From: Streptococcus ruminantium
Lineage (GTDB): Bacteria > Bacillota > Bacilli > Lactobacillales > Streptococcaceae
DNA: 64,000 nucleotides
Assembly (NCBI RefSeq): GCF_003609975.1
Contig: NZ_AP018400.1
Coordinates: 1,748,501 to 1,812,500 of the forward strand
Reading direction: 5' to 3'
The notes under the pieces are model-generated. The model made no database searches. It had not been told where the DNA came from and was given only the letters and a program-made list of their open reading frames with translations. Each line of letters begins with the position of its first letter. The stretch's first letter is position 1. This document shows, piece by piece, positions 39,246 through 49,170 of this stretch. Position numbers and translations under genes: made by a program.

Positions 39246-39401
39246 TTTGTTTACCTCCCATCTTACATGCTTCTATTATATCACATTAAGTTTCTTTTCA
39301 TTTTTGTACTTCATTCTTCTTAAATCCGTCAATGTCCGATTTATTCAAAAACTTTCCTGAAAATAAGTCTTTTCAAGAAATTAACTTTCTCTAATTTAAT
39401 A

Positions 39402-41337
39402 CTAGTGAGAATTAATTTTAAATTTTATCCCTCTCTTTTTCCCAATACTTTCAATACGCTCTTTATTTAATTCATATATGTCTGAATTGTCCGTCCAAAT
39501 GCCAATTTCAAAGTCCAGATGTTTTGTCCGAATTGTCTCCCTTTCTATGAGTCCCATCAATTCCCAAAAATCTAAAAATTCTGAGTCTGATAATTCATCT
39601 ACTAACTGTTTTATGTGATTTTCGTTATCTCTATAATTTTCAAAATTTCTAGTAACTAGATAATAGATATAAACTTTATGATTTTCTAAATCTAGTTCAT
39701 CTTTATTTTGAAGCATTTTTTGAGATAATTCAGTCAATAAAGGAATAATGAATTGTCCACCAAATCGATAATCAAGATGAAATTTGATTTTCTCTGACAG
39801 ACTAAATTTTTGGGTGTATACCTCCCACCTTCTATATTCATGTTCATTTATCAATTTTTGTATTTCATCTTCTGTTGTATCTCTTTCCTGATTTTTCCCT
39901 TGTATACTTTTTTTATACTTTCCCGTTTTTTCTATTTCTGATTTACTTTCCAGATATATTTTTTTACCTAATTCAGATACAACAAAATTAGTAATTTGAT
40001 TTCGGTTTCCCTCTTTGACTTCTTCAATAACTAGTTTTTCAATTAAAGTTCTATTGTTTTCAAACACTTTACGGTCTTTATTGATTCCGTCTATAAAATC
40101 TTCCATCATAGGCTGTTGAAATTTAGAATACTCTATAACCAGGTAAATAAAAATCATCATTGTTGTTGCTTGTATGACTTCTCGAACTTATTTTCATCAG
40201 AAAAATGTTCTCCTTCTTTTAAAGATAAATTCTTTACATACTCATCTACATAGTATATTCTCTATTATAAAATTGTCTTGGATATGTATTTTGAGTATTA
40301 TCTATTAAGATTTCAAAAATCTTTCTTTATAGTCTTCGAACGATTTCTACCCTCATAAGATGATTCTCTATCTCGAGTTACCGTCCTGAATCTAAGGTAA
40401 CTCACAAAGTCTTTAATTCTAAATAATATTTTGGTTAAAACAAAAAGATATAAACAATCGTTATTAATTGCTGGATATTAACAAGGTCTCTTTTCCCTCG
40501 TTCAAAAAGTTCATAATTCAGCAAATCGGAGAATTGTTTTAGTTCACGCAAAGTCCTATCTTCATTTTTTATAATTAAAATAATTCCAGGATTAAGAACA
40601 TCTTCTTTAATTCCAAACGCTGAAGATAATTTATCTAAATAGTTTGTCCAAATATTTCTAGAATTTAAGACAGAAGGGAGTTCCAATCTTCTATCAATGA
40701 TTTTCTGTAAATATTTTCCACTTTCCTCATCACCCTTAGATATTTTATGGTAATCTCCAATAAAGACAATCGGAAGTTTTCCGTGTAGAATATTAAAAAG
40801 TTTATATGCCTCATTCTGTCTTTCAACTGAAATTCTGTCAAAATCATCTATTATTAAAACCTTATTATTTAAACAACGTGGTAGTAATCGGATATAAAGT
40901 GAATCTGACTTCACTTTTATAAGTTGATAAACGGTAACTAATAATGCCATTATGGTTCCTATAGTTATCAAGTAATTTGGAATATACGTAGACAGACCTA
41001 AATTAATTGCTGGGGTCATTAGTACACTAATTACAGCCATAAATAGAATTAAAACTCTCATGAACTTGTATTGAAATGGATGTAACAAACTAAAAGCTAT
41101 AGCTGTTACACTTCGCTCATCTTGTAATTCCCATAGTTTTAAATTTACGAATCTAGTCCTATTTGCATTTCTTTCTGCATTATTTAAAAAGGTAGTTTTA
41201 CCACTTCCCCAAACACCATTTAAAAAGAATGTTTGATAACTTTCCTTTCTATCTGTTAAAGATTTTTTTAGAATTATTTCTACAAATGTTTTCTCGGCAT
41301 TTTCAGTAGAGACTTCATCAAATCTAATTTCTTCCAC
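39402..41337 (-). pseudogene. KAP-family P-loop NTPase, multiply frameshifted
   Basis: N-terminal part (40435-41337, GTG start) has Walker A FLNGVWGSGKTTFLNNAE, two membrane segments (about residues 94-140) and Walker B KVLIIDDFDRIS, the layout of KAP NTPases. The frame is lost near 40435. Coding remnants continue in other frames (ILIDNTQNTYPRQFYNREY, then YVDEYVKNLSLKEGEHFSDE) to a last open piece (39402-40160) rich in charged residues. At least three frameshifts. KAP NTPases occur in phage-defense contexts, fitting the restriction genes next door. Confidence 0.7.
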
Positions 41338-41571
41338 CCTTTAGCCCTAATTCCTTCTTAATCTAGTTTATTCTAGTATAACACATCCGATTATATTTAA
41401 ATAAAAAGAGGAGGTCTGTGCGCGATACACCGACTTCCTTTTAGAAGATTTTGAAATAATAACTTTACAACATACCCCTTCTAACTCATCTTACATTATA
41501 ACTCCCCCCTTTGCCCCACATACCGAAACGTCCTGACATTCTTATTATCGACCTGAAATTCAAAATAATGA

Positions 41572-41991
41572 TCTCGTCCGTCTGGTGCTCTCTTTTTTGA
41601 ATCACTCAAAAGCTACAGCCAAGTATCTGAGTTACTTACTGAAAAATTAAATACCCCTGCTCATGTCGAGGTTATTATGTCTCCTAAAGGTATGTACGAC
41701 TATTTTATTCATGCGGAAAATCCTGAAAAAACGCTCTATAACATTGAAGATATTGAATCAGGATGCGGCTTTGAATTGGATAAATTCTTACGTAACAATA
41801 ACAACGATGAATTTCTCTCAACTGTCATTGACATTATTGAGGATTATAACTTTACTGAGTTCAATAACCTTGTTAAATATGCGCGAGATGAAGACCCAGT
41901 GCTCCTAGCACTCATTGTAGATAAGACTTATTTCTTTGCCAAATATCTTGATTCACGGCGACATTCTGGATTCGGGAAACAGGAGGTCTAA
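41572..41991 (+). pseudogene. Rolling-circle Rep (Rep_2-like) C-terminal remnant
   Basis: The frame reads ELLTEKLNTPAHVEVIMSPK, GMYDYFIHAENPEKTLYNIE, then DIESGCGFELDKFL. This matches the later half of Rep_2-type plasmid initiators (the NPEK-x-Y and DI...GG/F segments). No start and no N-terminal catalytic part; upstream frames are broken. It ends 1 bp before the excisionase start region, so this was once a rep-xis-int module. Confidence 0.6.
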
Positions 41992-41992
41992 A

Positions 41993-42256
41993 ATGCAAGT
42001 TATCTTACCTGATGAACAAATTCATCAAATTCAAACACTACTATCCAATCTTATTCAAAAAGAAATTGAGCAACAGTTAGTACAAAATGGTCTTAACAAC
42101 CTCTATCTAAACAAGAAACAAGCATGTAACTATTTAAGTATTTCTAACAATACGCTTGATTCTTGGATTCAAATGGGGCTTCCATCTATTAAAATTGGAA
42201 AAACAGTTCGTTTCGACAAACAAGCTATAGATACTTGGCTACTTTCACAAAACTAG
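41993..42256 (+). CDS. xis: Excisionase-like helix-turn-helix protein
   Basis: 87 residues. C-terminal HTH_17 pattern: LNKKQACNYLSISNNTLDSW then IKIGKTVRFDKQAIDTWL. The N-terminus is a short coiled coil. AGGAGG precedes the ATG at 41993; the longer frame to 41936 overlaps the Rep remnant. Position 65 bp before the integrase gene is classic for an excisionase (Xis) that steers excision of the element. Confidence 0.8.
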   Translation: MQVILPDEQIHQIQTLLSNLIQKEIEQQLVQNGLNNLYLNKKQACNYLSISNNTLDSWIQMGLPSIKIGKTVRFDKQAIDTWLLSQN

Positions 42257-42321
42257 AAATATCTACATTTTTGTTTTATAATGGTCATGATATTTTCTGG
42301 TTCGATATAAAGGAGAATATC

Positions 42322-43540
42322 ATGACTATCACTAAGACAAAAAATGGTACTTATCGTTTAAAAGTTTACATCCCTACCGAAGCACGAATGCCCCTTGGTA
42401 TCGTAAACAACAACTACTTTGACAAACGTTTCAAAACTAGGAAGGAGGCACGACAAGCTGAGATAGAACTTTTAACAAGACTCAATCAGATTGAAGATAA
42501 CGAGTTTACAGGACTAGGTAAAGGAGAAATTCTGTTCAAAGATTTCTTTGAATCCATTTGGTGGGAAGCCTACAAGGCAGGACAGACTACTTCAACAACT
42601 AGACCTCCTAGCAAGTCAACGGTAGTTAATACTAAAACTTGTTTTGAAAAGCACCTTCTTCCCTTACTTGGAAACTACACTATTCAATTTCTAAATCAGA
42701 ACAAGCAAGTTATTCTAAACTTGATGACTGCTAAAGCTAATGAATACGCCAATTTCAAGACCTTGAGAAGCTATGTGATTTCCATATTTGATTGGGCTGA
42801 GGAACTTGAATATATTGAGAATAATCGCCTTGCTAAAACCTTACGCCGTATCAAGGCAACAAAGAAAATTCAATTAGCCGAAGCTAGACGAGATGAAGAC
42901 CTCTATCTGACTCAGGAACAGTTACAAGCATGGTTTACTGCTTTTCAAGCAAGATTTGGATGACGATAAAATCTCGCTAAAAGATTATGTTCTCTTCTAT
43001 TTGACCTTCTTTCTAGGAGATAGGAAATCCGAAACTTACGCTTTGCAATGGAAGTATATCGACTTTTCAAAAGCACAAATCCAACTAATTTAGGCTTTGG
43101 ATAGATATGGGGAGGTAAAATCAACCAAAGGAAATAAGAAAACAATCTTTGTAATTTCCGAAGACCTAACTCATCTCCTCAAACTATGGAAAAACCAACA
43201 AAAACATGAATTAGCTAAATTTGGAATAATTACCAATCCTGACCAATTCGTGTTCACCTATATCGATACCAAAGGCAATGTCAATAAACCTCTGCACGCT
43301 GATTATCTCAACAACAAAATGAAGTCTGTTAATAAGCGCCACCCTGAGCTTGCACATGCTACACCACACAAACTACGCCACACAGGAGCAACACTTGCTA
43401 AACAGGCTGGCATGAGCTTAGAAGCCATTTCAGAGGCTCTAACCCATAGCGATACCGCTACAACTCAAATTTATGTCAATACTTCCAATGTCGTTCCTAT
43501 AACAGTTGGAGAATTTACTTTAAAGTCTCTCAAGAAATAA
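42322..43540 (+). pseudogene. int: Tyrosine integrase of element B, frameshift and nonsense codon
   Basis: ATG at 42322 after AGGAGA. The first 213 codons give the arm-binding and core domains (MTITKTKNGTYRLKVYIP). The frame is then lost near 42950 (FQARFG-stop; the next frame reads QDLDDDKISLKDYVLFYL). A TAG at 43091-43093 interrupts IQLI-stop-ALDRYGEV, probably from CAG. The C-terminal catalytic part (ATPHKLRHTGATLAKQAG, ALTHSDTATTQIYVN) is intact. Two independent lesions show it is dead. Confidence 0.88.
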
Positions 43541-43644
43541 GGTAAAAATGAGGTAAATTATAAGGTGAACTTTTCAAAAAATCACAAAAAAAGCACCCAT
43601 GAGGTAAACTCTTGAGTACTTTGAAACCTTGATATAATCGTATT

Positions 43645-43697
43645 GATTAACGTTTACTAAATTGACTCGCTTTACGAGCTTTCTTAAGACCTGGTTT
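43645..43697 (-). repeat. rpsI: rpsI 3' end attachment site (right end of element B)
   Basis: The last 53 bases of rpsI including stop codon, repeated exactly at 34511 and in diverged form at 21559. Integration here regenerates the rpsI end, so the ribosomal gene stays whole. Confidence 0.93.
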
Positions 43698-44039
43698 CTT
43701 ACGTTCAACCATACGAGCGTCACGAGTAAGAAGACCTGCACGTTTCAATGAATCGCGGAAGTCTGGGTCAACTTGAAGCAATGCACGCGCGATACCGTGA
43801 CGGATCGCACCTGATTGACCACCGTAACCACCACCATTAACGTTTACGAAAACGTCATATGAACCTTGTGTTGAAGTTACTGCAAACGGTTGGTTAATTA
43901 CCAAACGAAGGTCAGCGCGTGGGATATATTCTTCTACATCTTTTTTGTTAACTGTAATTTTACCAGTACCTGGGACCAAACGTACGCGTGCAACCGCGTT
44001 TTTACGACGACCAGTACCTGTGTATTGTGCTTGTGCCAT
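43647..44039 (-). CDS. rpsI: 30S ribosomal protein S9
   Basis: 130 residues, complete. Begins [20 protein letters not shown] and ends [12 protein letters not shown], the tail that reaches the P-site tRNA. Follows rplM by 19 bp with GGAAAGG ahead. Its 3' end is the integration site for two elements, and its natural terminator is now displaced to about 34470. Confidence 0.98.
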   Translation of the reverse strand: MAQAQYTGTGRRKNAVARVRLVPGTGKITVNKKDVEEYIPRADLRLVINQPFAVTSTQGSYDVFVNVNGGGYGGQSGAIRHGIARALLQVDPDFRDSLKRAGLLTRDARMVERKKPGLKKARKASQFSKR

Positions 44040-44058
44040 TTAGATTACGTCCTTTCCC

Positions 44059-44505
44059 TTAGATAAGACCTGAAATATCAAGTACTTCTGGTTGTTGTGC
44101 AGCGTGATTGTGCTCACCACCTACAAACACTTTCAACTTCATGCCTTGTGCACGACCAAGTGTGTTGTGTGGAAGCATACCTTTAACTGATTTTTCAATC
44201 AAACGAACAGCGTTTTTAGAACGCAATTCACCCGCAGTGATTGATTTCAAACCACCTGGATGCAATGAGTGAGTGTAGTACACCTTATCAGTTGCTTTTT
44301 TACCAGTCAATTTCACCTTCTCAGCGTTGATGACAATAACGAAATCACCTGTATCAGTGTGAGGTGTGAAAGTTGGTTTGTTTTTACCGCGAAGAACGCT
44401 AGCAACTACTGCTGAAAGGCGTCCAAGAGGCACATCAGTAGCATCTACCACATACCATTTACGTTCAACTTGGCCTGGCTTAGCCATAAATGTTGTTTTG
44501 TTCAT
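44059..44505 (-). CDS. rplM: 50S ribosomal protein L13
   Basis: 148 residues. [38 protein letters not shown] and [18 protein letters not shown] are standard L13. First gene of rplM-rpsI, preceded by a structured leader for autoregulation. AGGAGAAATC precedes the ATG. Confidence 0.98.
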   Translation of the reverse strand: MNKTTFMAKPGQVERKWYVVDATDVPLGRLSAVVASVLRGKNKPTFTPHTDTGDFVIVINAEKVKLTGKKATDKVYYTHSLHPGGLKSITAGELRSKNAVRLIEKSVKGMLPHNTLGRAQGMKLKVFVGGEHNHAAQQPEVLDISGLI

Positions 44506-44518
44506 GATTTCTCCTATA

Positions 44519-44606
44519 CGAATCGTTTTTGTTTACTAAGGCGGATGTTCCGGTCCGCGGATATTTGGAAGGTTCCGGGGCCTTTCAAATGGGGTAAACA
44601 ATACCG
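44519..44606 (-). ncRNA. L13 (rplM) autoregulatory leader
   Basis: On the minus strand the leader opens with TTGTTTAC and closes with GTAAACAA just before the ribosome site. Inner arms are GGCCCCGGAACC and GCGGACCGG...CCGC. This fits the Firmicute L13 leader, which binds L13 and represses rplM-rpsI. No alignment was run. Confidence 0.75.
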
Positions 44607-44612
44607 TCTACC

Positions 44613-44641
44613 ATTCTATCAAATATAGGGGAACTCGTCAA
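44613..44641 (-). promoter_or_regulatory. rplM promoter
   Basis: TTGACG (44636-44641), 17-bp spacer, TAGAAT (44613-44618) on the minus strand, about 6 bp before the leader. Confidence 0.75.
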
Positions 44642-44961
44642 GATATTTTACTTTACTTTTTTTATTTTTTAGCAATAACAGATTTGCCAATTAAAAACAA
44701 TTTTTACAGCTCCTCCTTTGATTTTTCCATTCCTTTACACCATCATCCGAAGATTGTACATTACCGTTCCTAGTCATCATGGTCATTGAATAATCTGCTG
44801 CCTTATTTCCTGATAACCATTCCCGTTGATTGGTCAAATAAAATCAATTATAGTACCTCAACCAACAATAGCGCTCTGCTATTTTGCAAAAAAAAAATAA
44901 AAGCAAGAGAGTATACCAAAGAAGTATTGGCTAACTCCCCTACCACACAAGGCAACTTTCC
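44642..44961 (-). other. degV-rplM spacer with terminator
   Basis: On the minus strand an imperfect hairpin (GAGTtagCCAA ... TTGGtatACTC, about 44909-44937) is followed by TTTTATTTTTTTTTT: terminator of the rlmB-NYN-degV unit. The rest of the spacer holds no recognisable gene. Confidence 0.55.
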
Positions 44962-45825
44962 CTAGGGTCTTTTTTCTGATCCAATGGATAGAATAGCTAG
45001 AACACCTGTCCCTGTATGGGTTGCAATAACAGGTCCTAGCTCAGTCACAATCACTTCTGAAACCCGATGATCTTCAAGAAGGGTAGTTTTTATAGCTGTT
45101 GCTGCTGTCAAATCACCTGTATAAGCTACCATGACAGTTGAATGATCTAAGTTATCTAGGGTAAGGTTCATCATTTCCTTAATCCCTTTCTTACGTCCGC
45201 GCATCTTGGCAATAGGCTCCAGCTTACCTTCTGCATTAAGAGAAAGCAGGGGCTTGATATTAACCAAACCACCGATAAGCCCTGCTGCCTTAGACAGGCG
45301 ACCACCGCGTACCAAGTGATTGAGATCATCAACCAAAAGATAGGTTCGTAGACGTGGACTCAATTCTTCAATAAGCGCCGCCGTTTCCTTTAAACTCTTT
45401 CCCATAGCACGCGCTTCGACAGCCTTCATCACTAGGTAGCCCTCACCGATAGTCGCTGCCCTTGTATCAATAATGGTAATGACTGCTTCTGGATACTGAT
45501 CCAAAACCATATCTCGGGCGATGACTGCACTTTGATAAGTCCCTGAAAGAGCTGCTGAAAAAGCCAAATAAAGAACAGCTTCTTCAGCTTTAGCTGCCGC
45601 CTGAAAAACTTCTTCAAACTGTCCAACATTGACCTGACTGGTTGTTGGTTGACTTCCTGCTTCCATCTTCTCTAATAGGAAATCGCTAGTCAATCTGTTA
45701 TCTCCAACCGTTTCATAGGTCTTACCATCTAGATTTATGGTTAAACCCAGCACTGTTACGCCATGCTCTTGCGCCCAACCAGTCGGCAAGTCCGAGGTTG
45801 AGTCTGTTACAATTCTAAACGTCAC
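44962..45825 (-). CDS. DegV family fatty-acid-binding protein
   Basis: 287 residues. N-terminal FRIVTDSTSDLPTGWAQEHG, TSQVNVGQFEEVFQAA and YLAFSAALSGTYQSAVIA are DegV hallmarks. Members of this family hold a fatty acid for the FakA kinase (FakB role). It overlaps the NYN gene by 4 bp. Whether this copy works with a fatty-acid kinase is inferred from family. Confidence 0.92.
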   Translation of the reverse strand: MTFRIVTDSTSDLPTGWAQEHGVTVLGLTINLDGKTYETVGDNRLTSDFLLEKMEAGSQPTTSQVNVGQFEEVFQAAAKAEEAVLYLAFSAALSGTYQSAVIARDMVLDQYPEAVITIIDTRAATIGEGYLVMKAVEARAMGKSLKETAALIEELSPRLRTYLLVDDLNHLVRGGRLSKAAGLIGGLVNIKPLLSLNAEGKLEPIAKMRGRKKGIKEMMNLTLDNLDHSTVMVAYTGDLTAATAIKTTLLEDHRVSEVIVTELGPVIATHTGTGVLAILSIGSEKRP

Positions 45826-46343
45826 TCGTTCATTTCCTCCATCATTTCTTTCAAGGCTTGAAAATTTCTATCTGACCATGGATTCAGACGCGGAGTATAA
45901 AGTTCTACCCGATCTACAAACTTATCCAAATCCTTTTTAACCACCTGTGTCCGCTCTTCCAACTCACGAGCAGATACCCGTAAGGCACCTTGAGAAAAGA
46001 CAACCCATTGTTCGTTAAGGTCACTTGTAGCTACCGATACTTGTTTTCGGCGGTTTTGATTTAACTCTGCACTCAAGCGCTCGATATAACTATCTGCAGT
46101 TTCTTCCTCTTCTGTAAAGACAACCGACACATTAAACTCATCGTATTGCTGCCGTAAGCCTGGAACATGGTGGGCGTCAAAAACACAGATAATTTCTATA
46201 TTCTCAAAGGAAGCATAATTGGACAATGTTTGAAGAAGGCTAGTCCTAGCTGCATCCAATTCTCCTTTTTTAAAGTCTTGTTTTGTTGATCTCCAGGAGG
46301 CAATCATATTATAGCCATCTACGATAAGAATTTTTTCCTTCAT
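45822..46343 (-). CDS. NYN-domain RNase (YacP/Rae1-like)
   Basis: 173 residues. PIN-like NYN nuclease: ILIVDGYNMIASWRSTKQD, EIICVFDAHHVPG and TADSYIERLSAELNQ supply the acidic residues. The Bacillus relative cuts mRNA on the ribosome. Overlaps degV by 4 bp and abuts rlmB, a long-conserved trio in Firmicutes. Confidence 0.9.
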   Translation of the reverse strand: MKEKILIVDGYNMIASWRSTKQDFKKGELDAARTSLLQTLSNYASFENIEIICVFDAHHVPGLRQQYDEFNVSVVFTEEEETADSYIERLSAELNQNRRKQVSVATSDLNEQWVVFSQGALRVSARELEERTQVVKKDLDKFVDRVELYTPRLNPWSDRNFQALKEMMEEMNE

Positions 46344-47072
46344 CTAAATCTTCTTTCGGGATACTTCATACATCAATATCGCAGCTGCTACACTGGCATT
46401 GAGGCTCTGGACATGACCAGTCATGGGAATGGTAATCATCTCATCTACCTGCTTTTTGATATTGACTGAAATTCCCTTGCCTTCGTTACCAATAATGAGA
46501 GCTAGTTTGCCAGAGGTATTCCACTTAGTTGATGGTGTACCATTCATATCCGTCCCAAAAATCCAAAAACCAACTTCCTTGAGTTTGTCCAAGGTCTGAC
46601 TGAGATTGGTCACACGAGCAATTGGTACATGCTCAACCGCACCTGTCGAGGTCTTTGACACAACGGGTGTAACTCCAACCGCACGATGCTTGGGAATAAT
46701 GACCCCACAAACTCCTGTTGCATCAGCCGTCCGCAAAATTGAACCAAAGTTGTGGGGATCGGTCAAGCCATCCAAGATGAGAATGAGGGGATTGTCTTGC
46801 TGCTCTGCTTTTTCCAAAATCGTAGATAATTCCGCATAGGCAAACTCAGATACACGTAGGACAAAGCCTTGATGAACCGCCCCATCAGTCATCTCAGACA
46901 AGGTTTTCTTCGGTGTCCAAGAAATCGAAACTTTTTTCTCAGCCGCCAATGCCTTGACTTTGTCAACCTTTTTGCCCCGCAAATCGTCTTGAATGTACAG
47001 TTTGTTGCCAGTATTGGCCTGCAAACTTTCTGTGACAGCGTGAACGCCGTAAACTATGTCATTTTGTTCCAT
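46344..47072 (-). CDS. rlmB: 23S rRNA (guanosine-2'-O)-methyltransferase RlmB
   Basis: 242 residues, SPOUT/TrmH type. N-terminal substrate domain (MEQNDIVYGVHAVTESLQ) and knotted domain with LDGLTDPHNFGSILRTADA, IPKHRAVGVTP, LIIGNEGKGIS and GHVQSLNASVAAAILMYE. Homologues start MxxNDIVYG, so the ATG at 47072 is right, although no ribosome site is present. The promoter places transcription start at or next to the ATG, so the mRNA may be leaderless. Confidence 0.93.
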   Translation of the reverse strand: MEQNDIVYGVHAVTESLQANTGNKLYIQDDLRGKKVDKVKALAAEKKVSISWTPKKTLSEMTDGAVHQGFVLRVSEFAYAELSTILEKAEQQDNPLILILDGLTDPHNFGSILRTADATGVCGVIIPKHRAVGVTPVVSKTSTGAVEHVPIARVTNLSQTLDKLKEVGFWIFGTDMNGTPSTKWNTSGKLALIIGNEGKGISVNIKKQVDEMITIPMTGHVQSLNASVAAAILMYEVSRKKI

Positions 47073-47078
47073 AATTTC

Positions 47079-47106
47079 AGTATAACATAGAACAATCAAT
47101 AAACAA
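47079..47106 (-). promoter_or_regulatory. rlmB promoter, close to the start codon
   Basis: Minus strand TTGTTT (47101-47106), 16-bp spacer, TGTTATACT (extended -10, hexamer 47079-47084). Only 6 bases (GAAATT) separate the -10 from the ATG. Confidence 0.7.
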
Positions 47107-47140
47107 AGAGAGAGTAGCTAAACTTACTACTCTTTCCTGA
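47107..47140 (-). terminator. Terminator of the SH3-protein unit
   Basis: Hairpin AGAGTAG/CTACTCT (9-base loop, about 47113-47136) with CTCTCTTTGTTT following on the minus strand. Moderate. Confidence 0.45.
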
Positions 47141-47198
47141 TGATTAGTCAGCGGTTACACTAAATTGTCAACAGCTTGAACTACTGCTTGGATGATCA

Positions 47199-48302
47199 TT
47201 ATTCTGTATATTCCTCGGAAACAGGCTCCCAAATCAGTTTATGATCAAATTGAGCATGCTCCAGGTGACCATCTCCATTGATTCGATACTGTCCAACTTT
47301 TTCAGCATTAAAATTAGGATCACTGGGAATAGTAATATTGGCATAAACTAAGCCATCTTCTGCCATTTGAACAGCGATTACCAAATCCGTCCTTACATAT
47401 TTTTTGCTGTTCCCCTTTGTTCTCATAAAGACAGTCGCAACCCATTTTTTCACCTGCTCAGTCGTCAGATTTTTTGTATCAATCCGTTGGTTAGCTTGAC
47501 CAGCTACTCCTGATACATTTTCTCCATGAGCGACTACGCTTCCCCCAACTATGTTTAGAGCAATCCAACCTTCACCTGATTTTAGCTTACCCCAAAGTTG
47601 TCCATCAACCTTCCGGGTTGCTGTGATTGTGTAACGCCCTTTAGGAATTAAACGTACAACTGGAGCAGACAGACTAGGACTTTGACGAATATTGAGGTCA
47701 GTGACTGTGACATCAACTGTAAATTCAGTTGAGTTAGTATGCTCGGTATTAGCATAAGGTGCTGGTAATGCTGATGAAGAACTTGATGGCACAGGTTCAC
47801 TCATAGATAACGCTGACCTATCATCGCTTGACGATAAGACAGCAGATTGAGCAGATGCACCAAAAGTTCCATCTTCTTCACCAGCCTTTAATACTGTTTG
47901 AACGGTACTAGTTCCGCTCTTCTGTCTGTTATTCTGACCACCAAATATTTCCTTAAACATCAAGAAAAGCAAAGGAATCATGATTAACAATAAAACAATT
48001 GAGATGACTCGGCCTATTCTCTCAGATTTTCTTTTCCTTTCCAAATAGCCCTCATAATCTGCTTGTGCTTCATCTAAAAGGATTTGGATTTGTTCCTGCT
48101 GATGACTGTCAGAAGCCTGTGCCAAGGCTAAATGCAAGCGATCAATTTTATCCTTGTAAGACTTTTCCTCTTCTTTTTTACGCTGTCGCTCTTGATTGGC
48201 AATTTGAAGAGCTAACAAATCATTTTACCGTCGAGATTCATTAGCCATTTGCTCTTCAAATTGTTTTCTTTCAAAATCTCGTATCCAGTTATTGTTATTC
48301 AT
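47199..48302 (-). pseudogene. Membrane protein with SH3 domain, premature stop near the N-terminus
   Basis: From the ATG at 48302 (GAGG ahead) the frame encodes MNNNNWIRDFERKQFEEQM and ANESRR, then TAA (48225-48227), then continues without shift as NDLLALQIANQERQRKKE. The full product would be about 367 residues: N-terminal coiled coil, one membrane segment (IVLLLIMIPLLFLMF), Ser-rich linker, SH3b domain (LNIRQSPSLSAPVVRLIP, GWIALNIVGG) and an unknown C-terminal domain. A TTG at 48218 could restart translation and give 339 residues, so function may survive. CAA to TAA is the likely change. Confidence 0.75.
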
Positions 48303-48313
48303 CACAAACCTCA

Positions 48314-49135
48314 TCAATTCTCATTGTAGCCAAATTCTCTTGTCTTCAAAACTTGTTTCCAATAAGTTTCTCTCCCAAGGACACACTTATCGTCTATCTT
48401 GGCATTGTAATTTTCTAGCACACTATACTGGAAATACTTTTTGACATAGTCAAACCCTTCCCTATTCACCAAGGCAAGTAATTCCTTATTGCCACCGTGA
48501 CCGTTTTGAATATAAGATTGCCAGCGAGACAAAAGCATGCCATAATCACTGGTCGCTGAACCTACATAAAGTTTCCCTGTATAGGTATCAGTAATAAGAT
48601 AAACAGCCTTTTGATTGGTCAGAGCAGTCAACCAATCCTTTTTTCCCAAGCGTAAGATGGATTCCAATTGTTGATAAGTTAGGCAGATATTATCATAACC
48701 AGGAAATTCCTCACCCCCATAGACTTCAGGTAAGAGTTGATGCACCTCTAAATGATCTATCACCGTTTGGAAGCTAAAAACAGAAGCACGTCCGGGACGC
48801 TTGCAATGCAAAATCAAATGAGCAAAATAAGGAGAATATTCCTCTAAAACCTCCCCCGTATAGTTTTGACCAAAGGTCACACCAAGTTCCTTGGTAACAC
48901 GTTTAATCGTGGTCAAAAGCCACTTATCGTGTCCCATCTGAATGAGGTTAATAGCAATGTCGCCAACCGAGTAATTTCGATTTTTATTTCGCCAGAATAG
49001 ATTGAAGTTATCTACCGTTTCAGGGTCAGATAGGTAGTTTTGTAGCGGATTTTCCCCAGTCCAGTTATTAAACTTGACCTTAACGCGTGGCAGTTTTTCT
49101 TCTGAAAATTGTAGCAAATCTTGCAAACGAATCAT
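48314..49135 (-). CDS. GIY-YIG nuclease family protein
   Basis: 273 residues. The C-terminal domain has KAVYLITDTYTGKLYVGSA, a GIY-YIG variant (VYL...YVG), followed by LLSRWQSYIQNGHGGNKELL and a late glutamate in VLGRETYWKQVLKT. The N-terminal 150 residues are of unknown type (FNNWTGENPLQNYLSDPET). Lies 11 bp upstream of the SH3 membrane protein gene. Target unknown. Confidence 0.82.
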   Translation of the reverse strand: MIRLQDLLQFSEEKLPRVKVKFNNWTGENPLQNYLSDPETVDNFNLFWRNKNRNYSVGDIAINLIQMGHDKWLLTTIKRVTKELGVTFGQNYTGEVLEEYSPYFAHLILHCKRPGRASVFSFQTVIDHLEVHQLLPEVYGGEEFPGYDNICLTYQQLESILRLGKKDWLTALTNQKAVYLITDTYTGKLYVGSATSDYGMLLSRWQSYIQNGHGGNKELLALVNREGFDYVKKYFQYSVLENYNAKIDDKCVLGRETYWKQVLKTREFGYNEN

Positions 49136-49170
49136 CTCTCGCTCCTAAACTTTCTTTACCAATAGTTTAA

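Larger units (their letters stand above)
34511..43697. mobile_element. Element B: degenerate integrative element at rpsI
   Basis: About 9.1 kb between exact 53-bp rpsI-tail repeats. Contents: type III restriction-modification, KAP-type NTPase remnant, Rep remnant, excisionase and broken integrase next to rpsI. The unit ATGAGGTAAAYT occurs twice (about 43549 and 43601) beside the att site, probably integrase arm sites. The exact repeats imply a younger insertion than element A. Confidence 0.82.
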
